A DNA stretch of 64,000 bases from Neofusicoccum parvum (taxonomy: Eukaryota; Ascomycota; Dothideomycetes; Botryosphaeriales; Botryosphaeriaceae). Shown here piece by piece: positions 10,371 through 23,563 of the stretch. Numbering within the stretch: position 1 is the first letter of the stretch; each line of letters begins with the position of its first letter. A program made the position numbers and the translations under genes. The stretch spans positions 62,001 through 126,000 of the forward strand of contig CP087207.1 of assembly GCA_020912385.1 (NCBI GenBank), written 5' to 3'. The notes under the pieces were generated by a model. That model made no database searches. It saw only the letters and a list, made by a program, of their open reading frames with translations, and was not told the origin of the DNA.

Positions 10371-11669
10371 TTTGATACTCTCCGGGACGAACAACGGTTC
10401 TGAAGGTGTGTGTCAAACGGGTTCCTCTATGATGTTTATCCTCTCGACCCTCCTTTCCTCTGGTCGTTCTTAAATAAATAATTAGGTCCATGCATAGTCG
10501 CGTTCTGATCTGCAATAGATTCCGAATACGAGCATCACAACACGAAATCAATAATTCTTCCAGCAAAAAATATCTCAGAAACACGTCAGCATGCAGAATT
10601 CTAGGGCCAGTACATATTAGTCCCTCTATGGGCCTCTCTCGAAAGGCTTAGGTGAGTTTAAGCATGACTAGCGGGAAAATAGTCAGATCAAGGAATATGG
10701 TACATAGCAAAGGTGAGTTCTGCCTCCGGCTGGAGCCAGTACCCGCACACATGTCCGGTCGAGAAACTGTGCCACTTTGAGCATCTTTTTTCGAGTACCT
10801 ATGCAGTAAAGCGAGGCTCTCGGTTTGAACTTGGTATCCAGATTCGGTGAATATTTGGCAAGCTAAGAATGGGTTCCGGAACGCCTTCAGGGATGACCTA
10901 AAAGCTTTGATACAAACGTGGAATCACCGGGGAATATCGAGTAAGTATCTGGGTAGCAAGGTCTGTGCCTCAAAGTCCGTCGAGTCTTCAATAAACCGGT
11001 GAGTGGTCGGCGGGTCGGCCCCTGGGGATCTGCAAAACAAGCAAACGAAGGCTGACGCTTGGCTTGCTTGTACGCATTAGGCCCCCTCCGTGATACGAGC
11101 CGGTCAATGGAGACATGAGCGATCACTATTCGACCTCGAATCATACTGCGGCATTTTCCGTGGGTCGTGTAGTCACTTGACGACAATGTGTCTCTTTATC
11201 GCATGATATAAGGTGAATCGGATCCAAAATTTTAACCTTAGGGAGATCTTTGCCTGCACCTTTCACAGCTTTGTATGGCACATTTACACCGGCAATTTTC
11301 ATTTTTACTAGAGATAGAAATGCCCCCATTAACCCGAGCCTCAGATTCCAAGATCGATCCATGAGCTTTTGTAACAGCGTAACCAGTTTATGTTGATGGC
11401 TGAATTGCTGGAACGGAAATATATAGACTTCATATGCTGCTGTGAGATCCCTGGACAAAAGCTTCACTTATCTTTAAAGTAGATTCTTCTGCAAATCCTC
11501 TCTGTACAACCGTAGCTCACGTCCCCTGTTGTCGTAATTATTACGATCGTGTTTTGAGGACAGCGGAAGAATAAAGTGCTATTGATGGACCCGCCGACAG
11601 AAAACATAGACAGAATGATGCTTTGTACTCAATTTTCACCTTGCACGCTTTTACAACTTGAGATCCAGC
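10371..11669. other. Intergenic, no recognised gene
   Basis: About 1.3 kb. A 108-codon open frame on the minus strand (11467-11141) has no recognisable motif, signal peptide or splice partners. Confidence 0.5.
10470..10480 (-). promoter_or_regulatory. TATA-like element of the miniprotein gene
   Basis: TTAAATAAATA on the plus strand reads TATTTATTTAA on the minus strand, about 100 bp upstream of the start codon at 10370. Positional inference only. Confidence 0.35.
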
Positions 11670-14600
11670 TCATGTGTCCTTGGTCTTCCATCTGCTGGCA
11701 ATTCCACAACCAATCCTCCTAACCTCCTCATTGCCTGAACCCATCCACGTCGAGACCATCTCATATACCTTTCTCCTTACTTCCTCGTCTTTCTCTCCCT
11801 CTGAAGCAGATAGTAAACCATCTGCAAGCTCTACCCCAAGTTGATGTATCAATGGTGACTCATTCCTGATTTGGCCAAGATTTAAGGCGACAACGCAGCG
11901 GTCCCTCGTGTAACTCACAGGCTCCAGTACTCGATGCTTGCTCTGCTCGAATCTGCGGTGATAAATACCGTCGTCACATATGCGCTTGATAGCTGTCATA
12001 AGCTCGGCCGCAAACACTTTACATTCTTCCTCCTTGCCCTCCGGACCCGCAAGGGCCGGATACGGCAATAGCCAGAGCTTCATGCCGAAAGTTTCAGCAA
12101 GAATCATTGGTCTCCGGTGAGAATTCTCCATCCACTCCTCTGTTCTCAGGGATTCAATGTGATTGATCATCTCCTCTACTAGCGGCTTCTTGTTGGCGAC
12201 CCAGACTGCTTGTGACGAGTCTGAAACGAACTGCAGTGGCGCCTTAAATCTTGCGATGAATGATTGGAGTTCAGAATATCCAGTATCGTCAGCATCGAGC
12301 AATGCCTCGAACTTCCTCATGGCTAGCCTTTGAACCAAGGAAGTGGGGAAAGAGCTAAGCAGAAGGCCTTCAATGGCATACCCGCTCCCAGAAACAGCCG
12401 TGCCGTTGTCGAACAAGGCTAGGAAGTATTCACAGTCGGCAGTCGGACGTATCTTAAATTCTTTCCGTAGGCGTTCGTTGAACCGGGCGACCGCGGCTGG
12501 GGGGTTGATGTTGAACCGTTCCCACTCGGCATACTCATCCAGCAGCGATACTGGCAAGAACGCGGTGCCGGTCTCGAGTACTGCCTGCCAAACCCACCGG
12601 TTCAGCGGCACATCCGGGAGATCTTCATGACTGAGACCACGAGCGGGGGTATGGTGCTTGCGCAGGAATACTTTGAGCCAGCGAGAGGTGTTTTCTGTTA
12701 GAAGATCGACGATCGGCAGCAAGACGCGCTGCTTCATGTCTTTTTGCCAGGGATCTTGCGAGCGAGAGCGACGTAGTGATTCGACGAGAATGTCCAATAT
12801 TGGTGGCAAATTGTTTTGTAACTGGTGTTGCGGGATCTCTATGGGCTCGACTGTCTGTTCTGCTGCCTGCCAGGCTTCTTCGCTGACTTCGGATCGGCTA
12901 TTCAAGCTGCCCGCAATGGGGATGAGGCTCTCAAGCGCAACAAGCACTTTTTCATTCGTGACATGTTCAGTTTGAGACAGCATACTCAGGAGTGATTGAA
13001 GCACGGAGGCACGAATGTCCGGGTGTGTGGCGGCATGAAGTAAGCGCCTGACGGTTTCGATAGCGAAGTCTTGGTTGATGTAGTTGGCTTCATTGAGCAA
13101 CTGGGCCAGGTGCTTGACCGTGGTCACCTTAACGTATTTTTCCGTGCTCTTGTTTCCTTCCTCCTCCCCTGTTTCGGCCTTCTCGGTAACTCTGGTGATG
13201 ATGGTGTTTGCAAAGGCCGTGATGCACGCGCGAGACTGGGCTGGGGGCAGGCGGCGCAGGAAGGTCGGCGACAGCAGTTGTCGATGCCATGAGCTTGCGT
13301 CCGGTCGTCGTATGATGGTCTCTATCGCAAGGTCGGAAGCGAGATCCGGCCGGTCGCTTAGTCCAAGGAGTCTCACAAGCCCAAAGGCGATGTTTTTCAC
13401 TTCAATCGAAGCGCTTCTGGAGAGCGAAGAGCCGTAAAGTGCCTCGAGCGAGTTCCGCGTGAGTTCATGAAGAAGAGTTGGTGGTACGCGGGCCCAGTTG
13501 AGCTCAAGATTCCTGAAAGCGTCGTCTACGGTCATTTTGCCCTTGGAAAGGAATTGCTCGTCCAGGTACATGGATGGGTATCGAATGTGATCTTCCGACG
13601 GGAATGGCGAGGAGAGAATCCTGCGTTTTGCAGTGTTTCTAGTGTCGAGGAATAGAAGAGCCGACACCATATGCGCCTCATCACGAGCCATGTCGCTGTA
13701 ATCCGAAGTATCGTAGTAGAGTTGGTAGTCTGGCACAGCTGGTATCACCGGATTGACGCGTCCTAAGGGCGATCCAACAAACACGTCATGCACATATCGA
13801 TCATCAATCTCCTTCGCGATATCGATGTATGTCAAACTCAGCTTGCGTTCTTTGATCGGCTTGAGTGAAGGGAGCAGCGGATTCCACTCAACGACCTCAG
13901 AAGCATCTTCTACTTGCGGTACTCGGGGGTCGTGTTTGGGTCTCTCCAGCTGCTCCAACGGGTTATGCGAGTAAAGCTCGGGAGGCCAGAATTGAGGGAC
14001 TCCCCGTGCATACCCGTACACTGATCCCTGGTGCTGGATCCAGTATCGAAATGCTTCTGTGGTGTCCATCCGCCCTTGGCTCAACGGTCCGAGTGCATGA
14101 GCCCATATCTCCTGATAGCGCCTCTTTCGCTCAGCTGCAATGATAATAATGGAAGGGATCTGGAGCTCCACGGCTGTCTGGTAGCAGTCGACGAATTTAC
14201 CAATTGCTGCTTGCGTCTCCTCGTCCTCCGGATATCTCTCGAGTGCTTTTGCCGGGTCGAGGAACAGTACTGTGTGTGCACGGGACGCTATGTATGGGAT
14301 CAAATGCTCGGGTGACGGCACGACCATCTTGAAAGCACCCGTTAAATGCTGGATGGGCAGGCCGCGAGGGTAGGGTTCGGGGAGCGATGCAGTAGCCGAG
14401 AGAATCGTTGGTCGGTAGTCTCGCCACATTTGATCCCGAGCTTTGGCCAGCTCGTCGAAGAAGCGGTACGTCGATGGCAGTGCGTCTTCAACCTTTGCGC
14501 CCTTGGTTTTCAGGATGCCGTGGGCTCTGTTCATCATCAAACGCTCGTGGCCGGGTTCAAGCATGGCTTTCTCAACCTTCAGGAGAAGACGGAGCGTGTC

Positions 14601-16604
14601 TTCCCAAATAATGGAATAAATTTCGTCCTCCGAGAGGTTGTACACCTTTTTCAGTGATTTGGAATATTGTTTTTGTCGATCGTTGACAACGTCGCTGAAT
14701 AGTTCGAGGGTGCCGCTCCAGAAGCTCAAATTGAACGAAGGTTCTCGTAAAGCCGTAAATAGGTTTTCGGTCAAATCCCATAGGACTTCATTGGCCTCGT
14801 CTATTCTTGCCCGGAGATCCGAATTGGCGAAGTTGTGTGCGGTCAGATTCCAAGGACTACCACTGAGTAGTGATTTCGCCTCAAAAGAATAGCTCCGATA
14901 CAGCTCGGGTACGGTAAGCTGCAATCCTGTTAGCCAGACATCAACGATTAAGGAGCCCAGATCAACGGCATACCGGATCTCGGATGAAGCGGCGCGCCCA
15001 CAAATGAGCCTCCTTGTATACCCTCAATGACCCAGTAGCTACAGCCCAGTATAGCGCGTCTTTCGCAAACGAAGCTCGACTATTCTGGTCCCTAGATGAT
15101 GTAGCCTGTGTCTTGCGCTCCTCAAGGCCTAGGGTTTACAGGCGGTTAGTTCATGAAAGGCGCATGATTCATGGGAACACGTACGCCTGATCCCAAGCTC
15201 AAGTACCTCAGCTTCTTTTCCCCTCCACTGTAGGAAATGAGACAGAATGATGTCTGGATCTCCAACGAATAACGTTTCCCCTTGGCTGCGCAGTCGTTTG
15301 TACAGCTCCCATGCATGCTCCTTCTCCAGCCACATGAAGATACGCAAGTTCCACTTGAAATTCATGTTGGCCACATCTTCTCCTTTTTGTATATCTCCCT
15401 ACCCGACTGAATCCATGCAAAGACGGAGAAGTGTGAAGCGGTGGGAACGTTGGACTCCTTGGAACATATAACTCGACGGGCTGTAGCCCTTGCCAGATAG
15501 TCGTACCAACTCCTTGAGCGAGCCTTCGAACTCGGCAGGGTGGTGCGACCAATACTTCGCAACCCAGTGGACCAGTCTGTTCCGCCTGGGCGAGAGCCCC
15601 CGCGCAGCGTCCGGCTTCCGCGATAGATACGTTACGGTCAGCTGTACAATCTCCAGGCATTTTGTCCAGTCAACCTTCCGCTTTCTACACTTCTTCAACA
15701 TAGGTTCGACTAAGGACTCGATGAAGGTTCCATTTGGAAAATTGGAGTTTTCCTCGCTGGCAAGGCGTCTTAGCAAATCCAAAGAGAATTGCATTGACGC
15801 GGAGAATTTCGGCTCGTTGCCTTGAGCTGAAGGCCATCTGCGAAGGAACCCAAGTAGCAAGGATGAGTTCTGCGCAATCTGCAAATCTTGTGTATTCTGG
15901 AAAATGGTTTCCAGAACAAGAGGCTGAATCAAGTGGGAATAATGTTGGATCATGTACTCCTGCGGGAGGAAACTTTTCTCAAACACGTTGAAACCACCAT
16001 CCCAATTGCGCACGAGCATATCCCCTACAACTTCAGGCGAAGAAAGGTGTACGAGCTGTTCGTAGTAATCAGCCAGCGGACGCTCATCCGGATTCCGTGG
16101 AGGACAAGCATCACCAGTGAGTAAAGCTTTTGGGAGCAATGATTGTAGAAGCTGGAAAAGTTGCTTTTCTTTTTCCACTTTTTCAGGGCCCTTGATAGAG
16201 CGGCGGATGGTCGTGGAAAAGGCCTTGACTTCGAGAACAGAGAAGCCGCTAAGTAGATCCAGTAAGCCCTCAGCCCCGCCGAGCCCGTCCCAGGTCTCTC
16301 TCCATCGCGCGGATTTGAGATTCTTCCCCAATTGCTGAATCCCGGCCTGCCGAACCGCTATTGAGCCTTCTTGCCTTAGCGCTAGCTGAATAGCAACGGG
16401 GGATTTGGAAACGCCAAGCCAGACACGGAACGCGCTGGGTTCAATGGAACCAAGGTTGACTCCAGACAGGAGATACCGTGAGATTGTTTCAGCGAGTGCT
16501 GGAGAGAAGACGTTATGGAAAATTTGAGCGAGCTCGGAGAAGGTCGATGCTCGGATGAGGTTGTAGGTCGGCAGCGTGGCCGTCATCTTGAAACGAGTTT
16601 GCAC
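11670..16604 (-). CDS. Large uncharacterised fungal protein (about 1,590 aa)
   Basis: I do not recognise this protein. Four exons are apparent: 16604-15403 (start at 16604 or the second Met at 16586), about 15353-15185, 15128-14974 and 14918-11670. Introns two and three fit well: phase 1 with a GTACGT donor, then phase 0. The first junction does not: the GTAGGG donor (phase 2) and the only good acceptor before W-N-L-R-I-F-M-W (phase 0) leave a one-base mismatch. A stop stands in frame if nothing is spliced. The protein is mostly amphipathic helical sequence with many Leu-rich stretches and no signal peptide, membrane segment or catalytic motif, suggesting an alpha-solenoid scaffold (inference). 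Its size and long open frames argue for a real, conserved gene. The junction needs transcript data; a genuine frameshift is possible. Confidence 0.75.
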
Positions 16605-17074
16605 TGGCGTCCCTGAAAACTAAAGTTGACAGGCATTTTGTTTCCTTATATGCATGCTGCTCCGCCTTGGTGGGGGCGGACTTTAGTGTCGGAGGATCGA
16701 TAAGTAGTAGCCCAGTTAGGACCAGTGCATCCCCGGCTATAATGCAAGTCGTATTCGCGTTTTACAGGTAGATCCTACGGGAACGTTAGCGTGAAATGCC
16801 CCCGCTTCTTCAACCCTAAAGCCATCAGGCGTGGAGGCTTCTTGCAGGCAGCTCAATATTTCAGGCGTTGTCATTTTGAATGGACTTTTACAATAAGCTG
16901 TAAATTATCCCCCATCACAAAACCCTATGCAGTCTACCTTATGTTATCCCAGGCGTCGGTGACAGAGCTTACATGTATATCGTTATCGGAGGAGTCTACG
17001 CGATAAGATCAAACCAACAAATAGTCATCTATCCTTATCCTATGCAGGAAAAGACCGTTTACATAGCAAACACC
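16605..17074. other. Intergenic
   Basis: 470 bp between the large minus-strand gene and the 3' end of the CLN3 gene. Nothing recognised. Confidence 0.6.
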
Positions 17075-18587
17075 TCACGGCACAGGCATGCGCACCGGTA
17101 CCATATTAATGAACACCAGCTTCTGAACCATGATTGCCAGGCCGCCGCCTATAATATCACCCAAGGCACTTCCCAACCCACCGTAGCTCAAAGCAAAAGC
17201 TCTGACATCCTCCGGCTCTCCCTTTCTTCTGAAATCCTCGGCAATTTGGTGGTTTGTATTGGTTGCAGAGGCGCCAACAATGCCGCCGTGCAGGAAAACG
17301 AAGATGATCCAGACGCCGTAGTACGTTAGAAAAGGTTCGAACAGTTGGACAATGCTGATGGCAAAAAGCGCTGTTTGCAATGCCGCCCACACCCAGATGC
17401 TCGGAATGGGACGAGCAGTGGACGCAGCTGAGAACGCGAACTGGGCAATGCCATATACCAGATCTTGTAGACAATCAGCTAAGGACGGAATTGTAGTTGC
17501 ACAAAGACTTACAGCTGAGTTGATAGTACAGGTCACCCTTCGGGGATTCTTCAAACACACCCAGGTACATAAGCGCCGGCGTGACGCCCAACAACGCGAT
17601 TATGCCGAGGGATGTGCATATGGTCTGCGGAATCACGTAGATCGGGAAGAGCACCTTGAAGAAAAAACCAAGCCGCGTGCGTTCGGGTCCGAAGCCGCTC
17701 GTCATTGTCTCTATAGCGGCTTCAGGGTCGGCTGTGGAATTGTCCGTACTGCCACCGCGTGCTTTGGATTTCTTAGCCGCGGCTGCCATACGTCGGTTCT
17801 CTTCAGCAACCACCCGGCCGTCTTTGGAGACCATCAGCCACCACACACATGGAAATATGACTGCGGTGGAAATGCACACGAGAAGCACGGTTTTCCAGTC
17901 ATCGTTGAAGGCCCGCATCAGGCCGATGAAGAGCGGGGGGCCAACGAGAACCGAGGAACCTGCATAAACATTGTCAGTTTCGCAACATAAGGGCTGCAAT
18001 GTGATGATGCGATGCTCTTACCTGAGCCCATGCTAAAGGCAAGAACGGTTCTTTGGTCGAAGGATGCGGCTGACTCGAGCAGGGCACTTGTTGCAAACGC
18101 GTAAACATTTGCAGCTGTGATGGTTCCAGTGATTGGGCCAGGTGGAATGTGGTAGCCCAGAGTACAGATGAAGAAAGCAAGGCAGCTCCCAACAAAGATG
18201 AGGATGATCCGCAGATTGTGGTGCAACAAGTGGAGAATAGGGCGGGTAGTCAACGACGTAACGACCGCAGATATTGCAAGCGCTATGATAAATGTTCCAG
18301 TAAACAGTGGAAACATCGAGTGTGCTGCAGTGAATAGAATGGTTGTCGGCAGAGCCATCTGTCAAAACAATGAGCTGAGTCCGGCAATTGGTGGTGAAAC
18401 CACTCACAGTATTGCCAAGGATAAAGAAGGCGACAACGTCATTTTTGAGCCACGCCCGCCCATCACCAGAGGCTTCGGGCCTGGGTGAACCAAAAGCTCC
18501 GGTCCCGGCTGTCTTCAGAAAATGGTCGGTTGCCTTCTTTTCCTCCGGCGCTGGGGTTGAGGCGTCCGCGATCCGAGACTCAATCAT
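17075..18587 (-). CDS. btn1: CLN3/battenin family membrane protein (Btn1-like)
   Basis: Polytopic vacuolar/lysosomal membrane protein of the CLN3 (Batten disease) family, linked in yeast to vacuolar pH and basic amino acid homeostasis. Four exons (18587-18408, 18358-18022, 17959-17513, 17463-17075) give 450 residues, matching the family (about 400-440). A further Met at 18665 would add 26 residues. Recognisable blocks are the first membrane segment (VVAFFILGNT), the SFDQRTVLAFSMGSG segment preceding LVGPPLFIGL, D-L-Y-Y-Q-L-S-Y-L-V-Y-G, corresponding to YQLSYW in CLN3, and the terminal G-V-W-I-I-F-V-F-L-H-G-G-I-V-G-A-S block, which corresponds to the family's EGLLGGAAYVNT region. The hydrophilic loop around residues 240-270 is Lys/Ala/Ser-rich. 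Splicing exon 3 to exon 4 recreates YQLSY, which validates that intron. Appears intact. Confidence 0.88.
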
Positions 18588-20644
18588 GGCTGGACGGGGG
18601 CCGGCGGTAGAGGTTCGACAGTCGGCGAACAAAATTCCAATAGTGCTCAAGATATAGAATAGCAAGATGAGGAGGAATTTGTTTCAAATATGTCCTCGAC
18701 TGAAACACTGGCGTCCTTGATTTATCTCAAGCTGAGGTTTTGCGACTGCGGAGATCCCTTTTATGCACGAGCTCAGCGAGGCCCATTTTCTGTTTACAAA
18801 CGCCGACGTTATTGTTAGCTTCTTTTGTATCACATTTAGGGCCAACAGACGAGTTAGTAGCACCTCCGCTCTTTCCGCCCCCCCCAAACATGTCCGCATC
18901 GTGTCTTGGCTCTTGGCGCTTACTTGTATAACGTTGCCAATTCCTTTACAACAGTACATCTACAAAGGCTTTGCGGGCGAACGGTATGCTCTTACGTGAG
19001 CATCCTATATTTTCCGGACGTTTCACAATGCGCTGTGCTGGCTGGCTACTATTTGCCGTTGCGGGTGCATTAGCGCATAAGAACTTGCCTTAGGCAGATC
19101 TGTAGTTCTATATTTGATCTGAATCATCAAATTGCTAGAGCATGCGATCCAGCTAGGCTCGGCACTATAAGCACCGTAAAAGGTATCCCAGGAAGCCCAA
19201 CCCTCCATCCGCCACTGCAGACTGGCCTGTTTGCTCTCCTGAGCCGTCTGGCTACTGCGCTGCCGAAGCTGAGGTCGGACCGGCTTCTCGGGTCCCCCAT
19301 TGGCCGGGTGTTCCACAGCCAAGTTAATTCTGTCTCCGCCAAACATTCAGGTGCTGACAAAGTGTCCGGCAGGTCGCATGGGGCGGCCGGCTCCTCTCCC
19401 GACACCGAATTTCGGCATCGGCTCGCTCGATTCCTTCCCAACATTCGGCATTCCGAGTTCTATTCTGTCCAGCCCCCAGTAAGTGCAACCGGCCGAAAGT
19501 GGGTACCCGGCGTGAAGCGTCTTCCTTGTGTATCTATACCTTCGCGGGTATCCTCAGCTCTCACAGCCCTCACGTAATCAAAAATTCATCTGGGATACCG
19601 TCGAGACCGCCACTCTCATCTCGCAGCTTGTGTACCAAGGCAGCACAGTCTACGTTCTCCGACACATTTATCAAGACACTGTGCGGCCAAAAAGACCAAC
19701 ACGTGCATGAAGGCCGGGTTCCCAGCTGTGGCAGTTCGGCTGATCGGGCGGGTGATCCAGATGCTCGGGAACCGTAAGCCAGCACTTCCCGCCCGTGAGT
19801 TGTTCAAGGTGACCTCCTCATCCCATTTTGGCGCTCCTCAATGAGGACCACCTACAGGACTTTACCCAGTCGTGGCTGCAAACTTCTCAGTTTGCATGAT
19901 CATGCCACCCGCCGCACATGTTGACGCCCAATCAGTGGGTGCAGAACAGGAGCGCTTCGCGATGCAACCCCGCAGTTCAGAATCAGCAACCACGTAAAGC
20001 CTGCGACTGTAAGTGGCTGTGCCAGGCAGACAATGTTGGCACGGTGTTGGGTTCCCGGAAGCAAGCCCCGGTATTCAGCTGCCAAGTCTCACATCAGTGC
20101 GTGCCGCAGAAAAGGAGCTGTCCTAAGCGGTCAAATCGGACATGTTCCATGCTTTGGATCTTGTTTCATAGATATTCGACGTGATTGGATGACGGCACAT
20201 GCAACGCTTATCTGTGTGACGTGCGGTGTTTGGTCCTACTGGCGCCGTGAGAATGTACCCGGCGATCACCAACGCCGTTGCGCAATGGTGTTTCGGCCTC
20301 GATGTTTCTGCTTACGCTTCCCTTGAGTCTGCCCTGTTAGCCGCTTGATTGCTAGATGCGGGTCCTTCAAACATTCATCGACCAAAGAATAGTCCACACG
20401 GGCGTGTTGCGGGGCAAAATCTTGGCTCTCGCAATTGAGAGCACCTGCCGTGTGAATGCGAAGAGACAGGAATCAACCATTTAGCGGTTCACAGGAAGCT
20501 ATATGTTCTAGAATACAGAATACAAGAACATTAAGCAATATAAGCAAGGAACGCGAGGGTATCGAACAAGATCAAGTCAAAATACGAACCAAAACATCCG
20601 ACATAGAATATGAGCAGGCGTGTATCTTGCATGTAAAGATGCCT
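18588..20644. other. Intergenic, no recognised gene
   Basis: About 2 kb. Several short overlapping frames (for example around 19300-19800) but no motif, signal peptide or consistent splicing. Possibly decayed sequence. Confidence 0.5.
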
Positions 20645-21805
20645 TCATCGTTCGCTATTTTCAGTATTCGGAAGATCGTTCCACCCGCTACCATGGCTCA
20701 GTCGGACTTCGGTTCTCGCGGTGGTGGTCTTCACTTCAGATCTGAACGTGGTCAAAACGTGGCCCCATTGCGCAAATGCATTGTGTCTCCTCTTCCTTCT
20801 TTCGATGGTTGAATCCGTCTGGGCGGAGTCTTCCTGGGCAGGTTGTGCCAGCTGCACGTCGTTCTCCGCATGTGAGATGCCCAAGAGCCGGCTGATTCTG
20901 ATGTAAAGGACATTCATTGTCGGGAGGCAGCAGGATATCAACGCAACGGCCGGCTCAACAACAGACCAGAGATTGGGATACGAAAAAGTCCCTGCTGGAT
21001 TGTCAGACAGAAGATCAGAGCCGAAAACCGCCCGGACTCACATGTGATGTCGTCGTTCTCAATAGAAAGCAGCGTCACGAAACGGTAAACGCTGGCTGCA
21101 ACAACAAGAGCGCCCAGGAGGAATGTGATTGTAAGCAGGACCTTTTGTCGTATCGGCATGAGCGCCGCTGCCCATAGGATGGGGATTGGCAGACTCAGGA
21201 TGATCACGTCATTGCTGATATTGCAAGCCGAATTGGCGATGAAGAATGTCCGCGAGTCAAAACAGTGGCCCGAGACAGTTGGCTCCCAGGCCTTACGCAT
21301 CGGCGTGCACTGCAGAAGATTGCTGAGGAACATTCCGCAAACCCATGCAATCGCCATAGCACCAGCGAGCCACAGGAACACATTGAGACGCGTCCGGCCA
21401 AAGACGCGGTAGTAGAGTAGAAGGACCGAAATCTTGATGATGCCGAGAGTTGCTGGATAGATCCACTCGAAAGCGTACTCGATTGTAACAACCATGTCTG
21501 CGTCGTGTGTGGATAGCGTGTCGACGTGGCGTCCAAGACCGTGCCGGATTTGGGCTCCATTGATCCCACAGCATGCGAATACGAACGGCTAGTCGTAGAG
21601 TCAGCTGCACTCACGGCTTTGTTTGCGCGGGAAGAACGCTGCTCACCACTGCAGCAAGCGCAGTCCAGTCGTCCCACCAATAGATCTTTCCCTTGAGATA
21701 CCGTGCGTAGAACCTTGACCCAACAAACAGTGCTGCGAGAATGACTATGACGATAGAAAGCGCCAGGAGTTTAGGTCCGAGGTTCTCGGCTTTGGTGTCG
21801 TCCAT
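20645..21805 (-). CDS. Rhodopsin-domain (SAT4-family) integral membrane protein
   Basis: Seven-helix plasma-membrane protein of the fungal rhodopsin-domain family, which includes Pth11-related proteins; no biochemical activity is established for most members. Three exons (21805-21647, 21588-21042, 20994-20645) total 351 residues. Family landmarks are S-R-F-Y-A-R and W-W-D-D-W after helix 1, the G-L-G-R-H-V-D segment before helix 3, LGIIKISVLLLYYRVF, the C-x-P-M-R-K-A-W motif, G-H-C-F-D, and the N-D-V-I-I-L-S-L-P-I-P segment. The last helix is followed by a basic cytosolic tail of about 90 residues. Intron 1 (58 bp, GTGAGC donor, GCTGAC branch) and intron 2 (GTGAGT donor) restore the family motifs in frame. 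No CFEM cysteine domain is present at the N-terminus. The start at 21805 is followed closely by helix 1. Confidence 0.88.
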
Positions 21806-23563
21806 GGGCACAGAATCGCCGACGATGTGTCCAAAAAGTGATGAATCATGAGGATGAGAACTGCAGCATTCAACAGCCTCTCGAAGCACATGGCCCCCAT
21901 TTAGCCTCTGCGACGGCCCTTGAGTGATCCATGCATATTTTTAATATGAGAGCCGCCTACCAGCTGATTGAAGCACCGTTGGGTGACAAGTTATTTGTCC
22001 AGTTTTCCCAATTGGCTTGCGCAATCCAGTTTCATCAAGCACAGCTTGATTATACATTTTTCTGCCACTCATGCCTTGCCCCAGCGCGATCGTCTGTGAC
22101 GTAGGATGCGTCAATTTTTATTTTGCGGAAAGTCTATTCTTGCCGGGACTCACCTTATCTCCATAAGCGTGCCTTGGCCAGTCCGGCGCCTGTGATTGGA
22201 ACGCAGCGCCGGGAAGGCAACGCATGGTAGTTGTCACCTCTCTAAATGCGCCATGCTCTGCCATAACGCGCTAAATGCTCCATGGTTATAGTCGAGTCTT
22301 TTCTGCGTGGTAGTGATCTCAGGGTGCTGTGAGACCCGCTGTCTACGACATACCCCCTTCTGCTCCGCGGACTGCGGCGGCCGCTATCCTCCGACGCGGA
22401 ACGTGAAGGCGCCATTGCCATCAATTAACATGCACCACTCAGCGGCCTATTCATCAAGCCAAGGTTGCATGAGATCGTGATGCCTCGTCGTCTAGGATAT
22501 ATACGATGCCTCTTAATCGACATCAGAAACGTCGAGCTGACTACCAATTAACTTTGAATCGAATGGGGAGCTTTGAACGCAGTTACGCTCATCAAAAGAA
22601 CTGTGATGTGGTGAAAGCAGGCTGAATCCTCCGCGACCAGAAGAAGCCATGTGAGGGACTAGGGATGCTCAGTGGGAAAGTGGAAGTAGAGTATAGTGAG
22701 CCCTTAGCATCGCTCCTTCTGATCCGGGAGCGGGATCTGCAGCATACAGTGGTCACCAGGAGATAAGAAGAGTGGAACTTCGACGTCTCTCGAGGTCGAT
22801 CCATGCAGTCACTACGTGCTAGCGGGTATTACAACAAACGTTGCTCAGCCCTCTGCACGATGTGAGCGACGGAATGAATAGCGCCAAGACTCAAAATTCG
22901 GGGGTCACCGCTGGTATTTAAATTTTAAGCCGAGATTTATATATTGATGCGGGCAGGTGTTGTCAAAAATATGGCGGAAAATGCGTTTGGGGTGATGCTG
23001 TTCCGCTCTGTGCTTTCCGTTCTGAACTGATTTCCACGGCTCAATTGTATGTACTGCATCTGCTGTACCTTACGAAGTGCATGTATTCCCATACTTGCTA
23101 CTAGAATAACTCTTTAACACGGTCCGGCTCTCTTCTGAAAAGCATCAATCGAAGATAGCCTTCAAAGCAGGGTCGAGATCCAACGTGCAGCGCTCACGTT
23201 GTAGTTGTCGAACCTCTACTGCCATTGAGGGCTTTTTCGGTTTGCAAAATGCTCGGAAGAAAGGATGCCTAGTCGGTGCCGGTTTATCGGGGGTTACGGA
23301 GAACGATGGGATGGCCATGACACGTAGCAAGCCAGGAACGCAGGCCGATTGGCCGTGGGGCAGGCTTTAAAGTTTAAACTCGAGCCTTCTGCAGGGACCC
23401 CGGTTAAACTCCAGCCTGCGTGGGTGTGCATATCAGAGTTCAAACAGGGCCGAATCGGCTTCTGGGCGCTCGAATACATAAGTCCGTGATCGCCATGGAG
23501 CGCGGGAGTGGCAAACGTCTTGCTACTGGAGCCACAGCCATCCGACCCCGGGGCCCCAGCACC
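21806..23563. other. Intergenic between divergent membrane-protein genes
   Basis: About 1.7 kb of shared upstream sequence between the rhodopsin-domain gene (minus) and the GPCR gene (plus). AT-rich near 22915-22950. No gene recognised. Confidence 0.6.
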
